This document shows positions 1 to 9,561 of a stretch of DNA of 16,207 bases, piece after piece (within the stretch, counting starts at the first letter, position 1; each line of letters opens with the position of its first letter). A program made the translations under genes and the position numbers. Under the pieces are notes generated by a model that was not told where the DNA came from, made no database searches, and saw only the letters and a program-made list of their open reading frames with translations. Location of the stretch: NCBI GenBank assembly GCA_900618425.1, contig UZAN01047166.1, forward strand, positions 1 through 16,207, given 5' to 3'. This DNA is from Echinostoma caproni. Taxonomy: Eukaryota; Platyhelminthes; Trematoda; Plagiorchiida; Echinostomatidae.

Positions 1-19
1 CCCCCCCCCCCCCCCCCCC
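1..19. repeat. poly-C homopolymer at the left edge
   Basis: The first 19 bases are an unbroken run of C before the sequence becomes mixed at base 20. It could be a genuine homopolymer or a contig-end or sequencing artefact. Nothing functional can be inferred. Confidence 0.9.
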
Positions 20-435
20 GCGTACAGTATATCCTTGGATTATGGGTTCATCCCTTTTACTGTATTTACTTAGGTGTTACGGAAAAAAATTGGGACTATT
101 CGAATCTGCTTATGTCCCCTAAACCACGGAAAATTCAACATTTTACAACAACCATTTCCAGTCCGATTCCAAATACTTCGTTAATCAATGTAATCGTTCT
201 GTTCGGGCTAGGTAACACCGTCTTGGTAAATCTTGCAATAACCAAAATTATGCAGTACAATGATGAAGCCATATTATTTGAGCTTAGAAATCATAGTTTG
301 ATTGAGGCCACAGGGGCAGACTACCCAGTCTAAATAAATTAACTGACGGAAGTCATTTATGGGGTGTACACAATCAGTGATCTGGATGACAGGTCTTTAN
401 GATGTTAACAAACGGCAAAAGTGCTCTAATTATCC
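20..435. other. unassigned stretch
   Basis: I recognise no gene here. A 73-codon open frame on the plus strand (112-333) has no family resemblance and no splice or codon pattern that separates it from chance. One ambiguous base (N) lies at position 400. Confidence 0.6.
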
Positions 436-604
436 TTTTTTATTACACACTTTCGTGTGATGAACAGCAGACGGGGTTAACCCCGTAGTCACGAAGACCT
501 GCTATTCAGTGATGGAAACCGGTAACCTAAGTCCCGCGACTTGGTGTGGTGAACCATACAAGACCCCGATAGGTTAGGCGTTGTATTGAACCGGAGGAAA
601 GCAA
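436..604 (-). mobile_element. tRNA-derived SINE, copy 1, 5'-truncated
   Basis: This stretch matches the body and 3' end of the two full copies at 3871-4121 and 9562-9823, read on the minus strand. The 3' end carries the stem CACAC-GAAA-GTGTG at about 446-459 followed by a T-rich stretch on the plus strand, which is an A-rich tail on the minus strand. Next to it is a perfect palindromic hairpin, ACGGGG-TTAA-CCCCGT, at 471-486. Similarity stops near 604, so the tRNA-like head with the internal promoter is missing. This is typical of incomplete reverse transcription of a non-autonomous retroelement. It carries no coding sequence. Confidence 0.8.
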
Positions 605-614
605 TTGAATGTTA

Positions 615-639
615 ATGCCGGAAGCGTGTTGTCCGGCAT
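615..639. repeat. short inverted repeat next to the truncated SINE
   Basis: The arms ATGCCGG and CCGGCAT are perfectly complementary across 11 bases, about ten bases beyond the point where SINE copy 1 breaks off. It may be a chance hairpin. Confidence 0.5.
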
Positions 640-1123
640 ATCAGCAATCGTTTACTACTTGAGACAACACTACCCCTCATCGAACGAAATTCTCAGGAAC
701 GATTTCTGTCATAGCCACCAAACTTACCAGATCTAAACCGAATTGATCATATGTGAGACAGTAAAGGAGGAGGAACATTGGTATGCCAGCACAGTTTGCG
801 CAGTACTCTGATCCGAGTATCTAACGAGGTCCTCACACGTCATCGATTAGGTAAAAGTGCCGAAAAAGACGATGACTGCAGAGAAAGGTGGGAACACCAC
901 CGATGTGAAATATGCTATTGCTTTTATTTCTAGTCACCACGTTTGTTTTTCAGTTGAATGTTCGCATCAAACAGATGTTTTGAACCAGATTACAGTGAAA
1001 ACAATGGAGATTGCTGGAAAAATTTGGCAGAGGCAGTTTATTGTTGTTTGTTCTTCCAATGTTAGTAATCACTCGGCTCAATGTTAGATCTACTCTTTTG
1101 GCGCTTTGCAAGGTCCATCATCG

Positions 1124-1144
1124 CATACGAATGTGATTCGTATG
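1124..1144. repeat. 9-bp perfect inverted repeat
   Basis: CATACGAAT and ATTCGTATG flank a three-base spacer (GTG). The symmetry is perfect over 9 bp. There is no recognised gene close by, so a regulatory role cannot be claimed. Confidence 0.6.
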
Positions 1145-3870
1145 TCCATGACACTAACTGCCCTCTCATGTTCGTTACACCGGGGTTAAGCTAAAATATC
1201 TCACGAAATCAACGCCCTTGTTGTGTGATGCGCGTCATACTTGCAAATTGAATGGATTCTGGGTTTGATAGAACTGACAATTATATTCGGTTTTTATCTC
1301 TTTTTAAATCGTCATCGCACGTTTCAGCGATTCGTTTTTACAATAGGTGATACGGAATCAGATGTTTTCATATATTGAATTGGTGTTACGTGGGGTTTGC
1401 ACAACATGCCTAGGTCGAGCTATGCGAAAATTCCCATACACTCTGTGTGAACCAACACGTGGACAACAAATGCTCCAAGGGTTCTCTAACCGACCGAAAA
1501 AAAACTTCATCTCACGAGGTTTGTGAACAGCTACTACCGAAAGTAGTGTAGCTCGGAAAACCAGGGCGGTTACATTAAAAGTGTTGGCGGATACTTTAAT
1601 ACCCGGGTAGAAACGTGTCATAATAATACGAAACATGTTCTGTTTAGGCCGGTATTGTGAATCATTAGTGTAGACGGACGGACGTGCGTGCTTGCTATAC
1701 AGATGATATCACTGCGACGGCTACCACCATATGCGTTTTCGAAACTGATGCGGAAAACTCTAGCCGAAAATCTTCGGGATCTTACAAAGACCACCGGATC
1801 ACTTTGTCAAAACCTATTCTAAAACACGAGGGTGATGCTAATGCAATCAAACTAATATTACTGTTGTGGCCGTTATGCGAATATGAACGTAATTGTCAAG
1901 TTATAGATGTATCCATAGTGGTCTTTTAAGAAACGAGAATCCCGTGGTAGTATTTGTATTCTGTTCCAACTTCGGGTTACCTTCAATGAGCGGCGAAATC
2001 TGCAACGGCGTCCGCCTCCATAAACTAGAAGTTTTGTTGGTCCATTTCGGAAAAAACTGCTCGCAATAGTTAGAAACGTGGAAAAGAGTCCTCAAGATCA
2101 GTCTGAAAATATCCCAGTACAAATGCATCACGCTCCTATGAACGATCGCAACGGAGTTTGACTATTCCTTCTAAGATGTTATTTGCACCTATTATTCATT
2201 CCAACAGCGAACTACCCGTGACTTGATTAAATACTCTTCTTTTTTGAACCACACATTGGAGTTGGAAATCCCGAATCGCACCATTCATCTAACGGATCGA
2301 GAACTTCCGGGGATTTCTTAGCGAAATCAGTAAAACGTTCGTTATTCCCATAGTTTGCGATCTTGTGTGTCACACAGAATAAGTTTGATCCTGATGAACC
2401 GGAATGCACACATATTGGGTGGAAATCGCTAGGCGAAGTTGACTATTGTTTGCTTGTTCAACCATCGCTCCCGCACTGTTCACCGTCTGCCACGTTCCGT
2501 ACATACTAGAACCAGGTTATGAAGTTAACAGTCTCGTTTTCGAAAAACCAAGGAATTTGAGAGTCCATTCCGCATTCCTCAATGAGTGGTATTTGATTTT
2601 TTCCGCGACAACGTCGGCTTTCAATTCAGAGATCTATGTAATGGATAAACTTATTTATGCTGCGACGTTCTTTCGTTGATAAAATAACTATCGTTGCAAT
2701 AATGTGCGTGCGTTCACTATTCTCTAAAACGATATCTTTCTATTCAATTTTCCAAGGAATATTGCTTTTTCACTAAAAACTTTTATTCACAGCGGTAAAC
2801 AATGATAAACAATGTCCGTAATGACTTGATGAGCTGTTTCTAGTCATTATTGCAAACATTGAATATCCGTGACATTTATCTAACATAGGTAAAATTGTGA
2901 AGAAATTTCTCTTGAATAGTCGACAGGATGATGTGAATCATTTTCGCCTGTTAGCCAAAATAGAGGAATATTTATGACACCTTTTCACCATCAGCTTCAG
3001 TGCCCGTAATACTTTGATTTTCACCGTCTCACATCCCTTTTGTACAAATAGATCATAACGGACCGATACGGTGTTTTGTCCACTCTCCGACGACGGCCGC
3101 CTTTATGTCCTGCAGTGATGACAATAGAGCTCGATTCTGGTATAAACGGCCAATTTCAGATTAACCCCACGGCTAGTTGCCCCCGATTGTCCCCCACTCT
3201 CCTCAATTTGTACCTTTTTGCATTTTTTTGTTCATGTACATTGAAATGCATCAATAATGTATTCTGCTTAACTTCTGTTCGTAACGCGATTCGATGCTTC
3301 AGGATGAAGTCTATTGCCGAATAGCATTTTATCTATATAGGGTCACCTAACGAGTGGTTCAGATTATTGCACGTGTCTGGGACCGGTCCAGCAACAAGCG
3401 TTAGTTGACGGATTTCCCGTATTGAGCGGCGATTATCCAAAGCCCAACTTCACTGTCGCTAATTCATAGACGGGTAATGTTTTTGTGATAACGGCGCTCA
3501 TTCTTCTCCCCTCATAACGAGTACTGTTAAACAACACAGAAAACCTGTTGAAAAATAAGCTTTACATTTTATGGTCCAACGGCTGATACCTAGATGAGCA
3601 AGAGCATTCTGGGTATTCCGTGCTAGGCGAAATTCCGATATGGGTCGTAAAACTAAGGTTAAAGACAAGGAATATTCGGAATATCCGAGTAAAATCGACA
3701 ATAGATCAGGTGAGCATGTTTGAAAGCATTGTCATCCTTATACAGTGAGATACGGAAAAGTGAACTTCGCTGATCGTTGCCAAGCTCTTAACGTACATAA
3801 AGTGAGATAGTACTAGATGGATAGCGTTTGGGCACAACTAGAGAAAGACAAAGATATTGATCTCCTGTGG

Positions 3871-4121
3871 GTAACACACTAATTCGTGTGATTAACGGCA
3901 GACGGGAAAGCCCTATAGTCACGAGGACCTGGTGTTCAATGATGGAAGCCGGAAACCTAAGCCCCGGGACTTGCAGTGGCGAACCACATAAGGCCCCGAT
4001 AGGTTAGGTAGTATTGGACCGGACGACAGCAAAGCTGCCCACCACCACAGTTCGGTGGCGGGGCTCGAATCGTAGGGTCCAAAGCACGCCTGTAACCGCG
4101 ACTAAACCACTGCGCCACCAC
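3871..4121 (-). mobile_element. tRNA-derived SINE, copy 2, full length
   Basis: This is a roughly 250-base non-autonomous retroelement on the minus strand. Its head (about 4048-4121) is tRNA-like: an A-box TGGCGCAGTGG at 4107-4117 and a B-box-like GATTCGAGCCC at 4061-4071, the two parts of an internal RNA polymerase III promoter. Compared with copy 3 it lacks about 7 bases just before the B box, which spoils that box's first bases. The body matches copies 1 and 3. The 3' end keeps the CACAC/GTGTG stem but with a six-base loop, and has no A-rich tail. The head starts about 20 bases from the end of the LINE coding remnant, which lies in the same orientation. Confidence 0.85.
4061..4117 (-). promoter_or_regulatory. 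Pol III internal promoter of SINE copy 2 (A box and damaged B box)
   Basis: On the minus strand the A box reads TGGCGCAGTGG at 4107-4117 and fits the tRNA A-box consensus. The B-box region reads GATTCGAGCCC at 4061-4071, one base away from the consensus at its second position. It is probably weak or inactive. Confidence 0.6.
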
Positions 4122-4149
4122 AATCTAAGTCCGCATACATCCTTTTCAA

Positions 4150-4622
4150 GCAATCTGGCCTGATAAGGCAACAAGAACGCCACTGCTATCGGTTAGCTGC
4201 CATATCCTTCAATGTCTCCAAACATCCAGTTGCAGTCTTTTGGACCCCAACCTGGAAGACGGGAGACACCCAATCGCTCTGTGCATTTCTTCACATCATC
4301 TGTTGATCTTCACATGGTTTCTCCCAATCAGGATGCGCAATGCGGTAGACGATAGCTGGGCATGTGCAATACGTGTCCTAACCAGCAAAGCCTACTGACA
4401 TGAATTCCATGTAATAACGAATTTTCCATCACGTCTGTACCAAAAGTGTTTCAGCCCTGCGTAAGCTGCTCGTGCCTTGGAAATGCGGGTGGTTACCATG
4501 ATTATGCTACCGTCAATTGTCACGCAACGACCGACGTAGGAAAAACATTCCACGATGGTTAATTCTTGACCATTAAGCATCATAGCCGCGGTAGACGATA
4601 CCCAATCTTGTAGCATCACTTA
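4150..4622 (-). pseudogene. LINE ORF C-terminal region, broken
   Basis: The frame 4392-4619 includes FSYVGRCVTIDGS and TRISKARAAYAGLKHFWYRR, the segment that follows the RT palm in this LINE type. Around 4300-4370 the minus strand gives LGHVLHMPSYRLPH, and around 4200-4235 VSRLPGWGPKDCNW. Both resemble the conserved GHVLRMP and RLPGWGP motifs near the end of such ORFs. The last residues before the ORF end (near 4150) resemble a NR-QWRSC sequence. Stops lie between these pieces. Confidence 0.8.
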
Positions 4623-4639
4623 GAAAGGCAAAGTGCGTA

Positions 4640-5592
4640 TGAAATGGAGCTACAGAACTTGAAAGTCTATCAAGAGCACTTTGAGCATCCTCCATACATT
4701 GGAATAGACAACCGATGTCGTCAGCACACTCTAAATCTTATAGCTTTTCTCCAGCTGCCCATTCAATGCCATCATTTTGAGAACACTTAGTGCGACCTCC
4801 AGTCTACGATAAAGTTGAATAGGAATTGCTAAACAGAGCACCCTCGACGAACACCGCTCCTGGTTTCGAACGATTGGCCTAGCTCACGGTAGATCCTGAC
4901 GCTACCCAAAGAATGCAGGTACAGTGATCGCGATGTTTACATACTTCTGCGAAGCAGTGAACTCATGGATTCACGGTCAACTGAATTGAAGGCTCCTTTC
5001 AGGTCAACGAACAATGCACATGTTAGTTGACGATGTGTGTGGCACAATTCCAGGACTTGACGCAGGAAGAAGATTTGGTGGATGCAACCGCGACCTGGTC
5101 GGAATTCTGCTTGCTGTTCGCGAATGTCCACCTTCCTTAGGATATCAAGCGGCGAATTTTCACATACGTTAACACTTGTGATGATCGGAACTAAACCAAT
5201 TCCGCGGCAGTTAACGCAGTCGTTGCATGATCCCTCCTTTAAAATCGGGACGATCGTCCAGCATAAAGGGATATGCTCCTCCCACCAAATACTGTGAAGT
5301 AAACTAGTAATCAAATCAACAAGTCACCACTCAGCTGGAAAAGAATAAGGAGAAGCCCACCAGGTCCCGCTGCCTTCCCTTTCTTTAAAGGTTGAATACA
5401 GTTTTGTACTTCTAATTCTGATGGGGGCTCACATGTTATCACCCATAGAGTTTTTGCTACCATTGCCGGAATAACCGCATTACCACCAGGAAAATTGAAA
5501 TGCTCAGAGACCAAGTCGTTGTTCTTCATTGTGGATCCTCTATCCCCGTTTATCGCAAATGGTCTCACTAACCGGTATGCGACAACCTCCAA
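4640..5592 (-). pseudogene. LINE reverse transcriptase domain, broken
   Basis: The frame 5311-5592 contains PPSELEVQNCIQPLKKGKAA, the segment before the RT fingers. The frame 4937-5314 holds RT motifs in order: WTIVPILKEG, CRGIGLVPI, FRPGRGCIHQIFFLRQVLE and FVDLKGAFNSVD, with the first catalytic Asp kept at about 5003-5005. Another frame then gives ETRSGVRRGCSV and FLFNFIVD, and a further frame gives DLECADDIG at about 4716-4735. The last is the F/Y-ADD active site with Cys in place of the aromatic residue. Several in-frame stops and at least three frame changes make it a pseudogene. It would have copied element RNA into DNA at the target site. Confidence 0.9.
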
Positions 5593-6178
5593 TGCTGCAT
5601 ATCAGGTAAGACAGTCTTTGACGACTTACTGATGCAGAGATTAGCTAGCTCCATTTCACCAGCTATTTTGACCTACCAGTTTTCGCGGTCGTTCTTGCCT
5701 TTTCATGAGCTGTCTCCTGCAGAAGCTGCCGGTTTCTATGTTGGTCGTAGCAGATCGGTATCTTTCGTTCGATCAGGATTACTGAATCCTGAGAGACCCA
5801 GTGTTTTAGACGAACTTCCGGCTCAACCCTACAAGCATCGCTACCAAATGCATTCCTCGTCTGATTTGGTCTATTCCACCACCTCGCGGTGGCCCTAGCT
5901 CCTGTTCAAGCTCCTCCTCATAACGTGCGTAAACAGATGAATGGTACAGACGATGATGAGCTGAGGGGGAGATTTTTGACGACGACCGATGAGTAGAAGC
6001 GCATTCGAACTAGTGTGATTCTACTCAATGGAATTTGCAATTTTTACTGAGTCACACCAACGGTGGCTTACAGCTATGTATTCAATTTGGGCCAGCTTAC
6101 CCGTTGAATTAGAACACCATGTTCCCGTCGGACGAGACTTTTGTCAATAGTTGGTGCTAGATAAGGACAGACGGTGAT

Positions 6179-6735
6179 CTACGCAGAACTGAAGTAGTCG
6201 ATCATCGTTGTCTGTTCGCCCGGCAGGCAGAGCGAAGTGGCTCCCTCCCCCAGACAGGCTTTGTATGAGGTCAGTTTTCCAACCTGTGCTTTAAACTCAC
6301 CTGCCAGCACTATAATATCAGAGCTGTGGTTCAAAAGAACGAGTTTGTGGTGAAAGTTCATCTCGTAGTGAATTCGGGCTGCAGTTAGTCGGTGCATATG
6401 TCGATATGATGAACGAGCACATTTTGGTGTTGCTGCCCTTCCGAACACTAACTGAGCCCTGGAGCCTCATTGCGCACAAACGACTGTTGACGGGTATCTA
6501 AAGTGAGGCTTCAGCTTTATGTCTGAGTTCGATTCCCATAGCACGCTAGCTCAAATAGGGGCTTCACCGTCTCATGATTTATAATGCTAGGATCCTGAAT
6601 TCGGATCTCAGATACACAAAAGACATCAATTTTGTACGCTTGTTGAACCACCTGCATCAGAGACCTCATGTTGAAGGGCCCCCAGATTCAGTGACTGAAC
6701 CTGCAATTTATTTTGTGGTAAGATACTTGGGAACC
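6179..6735 (-). pseudogene. LINE endonuclease domain, broken
   Basis: The N-terminal motif reads MRSLMQVVQQAYKIDVFCVS and continues EIRIQDPS, at about 6577-6662. This corresponds to the conserved start of LINE apurinic-type endonucleases, where the Glu of the SE-R motif is catalytic; that Glu is kept. Further on (6179-6448) comes SSDIIVLAGEFKAQVGKL, the counterpart of the usual GDFNAQ motif. Here the catalytic Asp and Asn have become Glu and Lys. The two halves are in different frames with stops between them. In a working element this domain nicks target DNA to start target-primed reverse transcription. Intact family members were not compared directly. Confidence 0.8.
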
Positions 6736-7515
6736 AACTTTGGCGAGTGACGAACAAGTTATCTGTTGGAATGTTACGAACCGCGGGGAGAAGGTTGGGT
6801 ACGGAACACAGAGTTAAACAAAGGTCGAGATGTCTGAGCAGTAGCCCACTTATCAATACCCACCCCGCTCGATGCAATGAACAATACGGCCATGATTATC
6901 CTGCGCGACGACCGATGCAGTATGAAATTATTTTTAATTTGTTTGCTCAGTGGAGCTTTGTGAGCAGGTACTGCCAGGGAGTCCAACTACTAAGCGGCAG
7001 AACAATTAGGGTTATCAAACAAAACCTTTGGTTTCGACAAGAACCTAACCACGAGGCAGCGGGTAAGGTGGAATGGAGGCCCATTTACTTGGATAAATTA
7101 CTTCTCTATAATTTTACCGACTGAGACGCCAACTCGAGTCGAACCCCGGAATTTGGAAAACCACGAGACTGACCCCTACTCTCTGACCTTCCAGGTATGA
7201 TTAGGTCTTCGGCATGACAAAAATTATCCTGTGGCTCTTTGGGTCACAGAGGTGCAGTCTGATTGTGATGGTTTGAAAACAGCCATCTAACAGCTCATTG
7301 TTGCGTATTTTATTTCTTCAACGAGTAACGCTGAAATAAAAAAATACACTGGATGATAAGAAGAATACTCGATCAACTCACTTCATTTACAACAGCTTCA
7401 TATATATACACATCATTATTATTTATTTTATATTTATGGTAGAGGTAAATAAGGTTATACAGAACGAAACATCTAACGACAGGTGGTTAAGATTTTCACG
7501 AAACTTTCTCCACCG
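6736..7515. other. unassigned stretch with AT-rich block
   Basis: No gene is recognised. 6736-7130 may be the LINE's 5' leader or host sequence; a 125-codon plus-strand frame here (6747-7124) has no family signature and partly runs antisense to the LINE. 7315-7460 is notably AT-rich, with short A and TA runs. Confidence 0.5.
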
Positions 7516-7698
7516 GTCATCATCAGCCCGACAGTCCCTTCTGTAGTTGCAATAATAAATCCTGTAATCCACTCGTAGAGGCCGTGAAAATCCAACAATC
7601 GCTTATTTGTGCGCGCACTAAAAGGACTATTCACAGCCGTGAGTAGTGCCCCACAACAGTAGCAAAAGGAGAATGTCACGACGGCCTGAAAATTAGGC
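7516..7698 (-). CDS. possible exon of a small membrane protein (speculative)
   Basis: After a good acceptor (CCTAATTTTCAG, just above 7690) the minus strand reads AVVTFSFCYCCGALLTAV, then a polar stretch with ARTNKRLLDFHGLYEW, then ITGFIIATTEGTVGLMMTG. This gives two hydrophobic segments of membrane-spanning length separated by about 20 polar residues. The frame stays open to 7473, and a possible donor (GTGGAG) follows the second segment. A 30-residue frame at 7763-7855 (MEYKANIPLSCFSCFVFFVV and onward) is also strongly hydrophobic and begins with ATG. The two could belong to one multi-pass protein downstream of ALAS, but no junction was found. I do not recognise the family. The frames may be chance. 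Confidence 0.22.
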
Positions 7699-7987
7699 CG
7701 GATATCGGGTAGGGTCATTAGCGATTCTTTGCACCATTCCCTATGCGAGTCATATTTGGCATTTATTCATCCGCCAAAAACTGATAGGTCGCGAACACTA
7801 CGAAGAACACGAAACAGCTAAAACACGACAGGGGAATGTTTGCCTTGTATTCCATCGGTGTTGTGCAGTTTTGTTTCACTCTGCTACCCAAACCAATCAT
7901 AGAAAGTTGATCTGAGGGACCTCACCTTGGGTCTTTAACTGGATAGTTTAAACCACGAGGCGACGAAACGATGTTTTAAGTCCGCGA

Positions 7988-7993
7988 TTTATT
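7988..7993 (-). terminator. candidate ALAS polyadenylation signal
   Basis: The minus strand reads AATAAA here, about 300 bases after the ALAS stop codon. It is the nearest canonical signal I noticed downstream. A second copy lies near 7762-7767, where it overlaps the stop codon of the short hydrophobic frame. Confidence 0.4.
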
Positions 7994-8295
7994 GGGAGCC
8001 GCTACCCCTTCGGTCGAATTATGTGATCTTTGGACACACCTCTCAAGTTTAGGGTGCCCAACAATTTTTTTCCGTGCCGGTAGTTGATTGCACCCCATGA
8101 ACCGAGCTGTTAACACCCAAACTCCTGCTGATAGATAAATAAGATAAATCATTTAAAGCTATATTGTAAGATCATAGATAAATATGGCGCCATGACAAAT
8201 GAATTATTAATTTAGGATTGCTATTAAGATGATAACTTTTCGTGAAAAACTATTTGGTGACTAACAGTACTACGAGACGCCACCAGATAGATGTA
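7994..8295 (-). other. probable ALAS 3' UTR
   Basis: This is the stretch between the ALAS stop codon and the first AATAAA on the minus strand. It is AT-rich from about 8125 to 8225 and contains no recognised coding sequence. The assignment rests only on position. Confidence 0.4.
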
Positions 8296-8544
8296 CTAGG
8301 CGGCAAGAGGTGAAGTGGTGTTGTATGGGTCTGACTTGATCAGTGGAAGATCATACTTGCACCAAATAGAGCATAGAGCATCAACCAGTTGTTCGGTCAA
8401 CTCATCCGTATGATGGGGAGACGGGGCGATACGCAAACGCTCATCTCCACGATCCACTGTAGGGTAATTGATCGACTGGACGTAGATACTGTGCTCCGTG
8501 AGAAGCTCCGTAGAAATACGGGTGCATAGCTCGGCATCGCCCAC
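8296..8544 (-). CDS. ALAS: ALAS last exon with stop codon
   Basis: The exon follows a strong acceptor (CTCTGCTTCTGTTTGCAG) and encodes 82 residues ending at TAG (8296-8298). It starts VGDAELCTRISTELL, then SIYVQSINYPTV and ERLRIAPSPHHTDEL. The IYVQxINYPTV and LRxAPSPHH motifs are hallmarks of ALAS within the alpha-oxoamine synthase family. The Arg before the APSPHH motif is the residue known to bind the glycine carboxylate in vertebrate ALAS. The C-terminal tail (YDLPLIKSDPYNTTSPLAA) is shorter than and unlike the vertebrate tail, as is usual for this variable region. Entry phase 0 matches the donor of the preceding exon. Confidence 0.95.
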   Translation of the reverse strand: MGDAELCTRISTELLTEHSIYVQSINYPTVDRGDERLRIAPSPHHTDELTEQLVDALCSIWCKYDLPLIKSDPYNTTSPLAA

Positions 8545-8859
8545 CTGCAAACAGAAGCAGAGGGACGAAGAGAGCCAGATGAACCCTGTCAGTTTGTCTA
8601 TGATATTGCGTAATTCAATGTTTGAAAACCCGAATAACAGCCTACGAGTTACGGAAGATTTAGCTCAGGCATGATAGGATAAACATGGTCAAATAAAAAT
8701 TTTATAGTTTCAATATTTAGAAGAGAGCTAGTTGATGAATTAAATCAAAATACGAACGGCCAAATGATGCACACGAACCTCCATTCGCGATACATACTAC
8801 CTTGAGATAATGAATATTTCCTTTGAGAGAACGGAGACAAGTTGCCCACAAAAACTTAC

Positions 8860-9123
8860 ATGAAGCGGCAAAATATGCGACGGTGCTTGGATTACGGGTA
8901 GTCCTTCTTGTTGTAGACGTTCACGAACTATCCTTACACGTCTTTGATGCTCCTGACGCAGTTCTCGACCCTCTGCGGTTTTAAGCACAGCAATACTCGC
9001 CCTAGCGGCGGCCAGAACAGGCGGGGGCAGAGAGGTTGTGAAGATGAAACCGGACGCGTAAGACCGAATCATATCAACCAGCTCCCGACTGCCCGCAATG
9101 TAGCCGCCCACACTAGCAAACGC
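8860..9123 (-). CDS. ALAS: ALAS exon, large-domain segment after the PLP lysine
   Basis: The 264-base, 88-codon exon lies between the acceptor TTTCCATGCATTTCAG and the donor GTAAGT, phase 0 at both ends. It begins [12 protein letters not shown], directly following the active-site Lys on the previous exon, as in SGTLGKAFGxVGGYIA of ALAS. It continues [20 protein letters not shown], where the Thr of FTTS belongs to the cofactor-site region. It then reads [16 protein letters not shown] and [15 protein letters not shown]. All these blocks match animal ALAS closely, with no stops or gaps. An open frame continues past the donor into the intron but loses family resemblance at once, which confirms the splice site. 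Confidence 0.95.
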
Positions 9124-9561
9124 CTGAAATGCATGGAAAAGTACAGAATGAAAAACGAACAACCTCATTTAGAGCTAAACAGTAACAACGGTCAGCATTA
9201 CTGACACGTGCTTATTGTCTGTTGTCATTATGCAAATCTGCATGACTTCTGCCATGAACGCGGTCTATTCGACTAGTGCCGGTGGATGAGTGATCAAGGA
9301 CTACAATTCACAAGTGACGCAGAATTTATATCATCTGACTCATTCGACCAAACTGGAAGAATCTCATGTCGAACAGTACATTTAAAAAGGCTGGTTGAGT
9401 AAAACATGCCCTGAGCAGATATGATGCCCGAAACGCTATTAAATTTTTGAACCCAAGTTTGCGATCATTAAAGAACTCAATTTCGCTGTTATTTTGAACG
9501 GGCAGTGTACGGAGGTGTTAAACGGGATCGCAGACAAACAATTCTTACTCTAAGTACTTTC

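Larger units (their letters stand above)
605..3870. other. 3.3 kb with no recognised gene
   Basis: Both strands contain only open frames shorter than about 95 codons (for example minus 1358-1636, plus 2446-2679 and plus 3076-3324). None shows a motif I recognise, and their frames are not linked by plausible splice sites. The stretch probably holds intergenic DNA and transposon remnants too old to read by eye. Two short perfect inverted repeats, at 615-639 and 1124-1144, are the only structures noted. Confidence 0.6.
4140..6735 (-). mobile_element. decayed non-LTR retrotransposon (LINE), endonuclease plus reverse transcriptase
   Basis: On the minus strand this 2.6 kb stretch encodes, in broken pieces and in the right order, the single long ORF of a one-ORF LINE of the type common in flatworms. 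An apurinic-endonuclease-like domain lies at about 6179-6735, a linker at about 5600-5900, the reverse transcriptase at about 4640-5592, and a C-terminal region at about 4150-4620. The order and spacing are close to a full-length ORF, so this was nearly complete when inserted. Many stops and frame changes interrupt it and catalytic residues have changed, so it is inactive. The clade is not certain from reading alone. The 5' boundary is not visible; related sequence could extend toward 7130. SINE copy 2 follows its 3' end. Confidence 0.88.

Noticed and set aside
2227..2679. Protein-like open frames on both strands in the left third
   Set aside because: No family motif, no splice linkage, and lengths expected by chance in DNA of this composition.
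5632..5898. Plus-strand 88-codon open frame
   Set aside because: It is the antisense shadow of the LINE linker between endonuclease and RT.
6747..7124. Plus-strand 125-codon open frame
   Set aside because: No recognisable motif; it partly overlaps the LINE's 5' region on the other strand and is probably chance.
7480..7530. Hammerhead ribozyme core on the minus strand (CTGATGA ... GAAA)
   Set aside because: Hammerheads occur in some flatworm SINEs and Penelope-like elements, so this was checked. The bases between the two core motifs do not form stem II, and no matching stems I and III are seen. CTGATGA at 2392 and CTGAAGA at 12704 fail in the same way, and the SINE copies lack a CTGANGA core.
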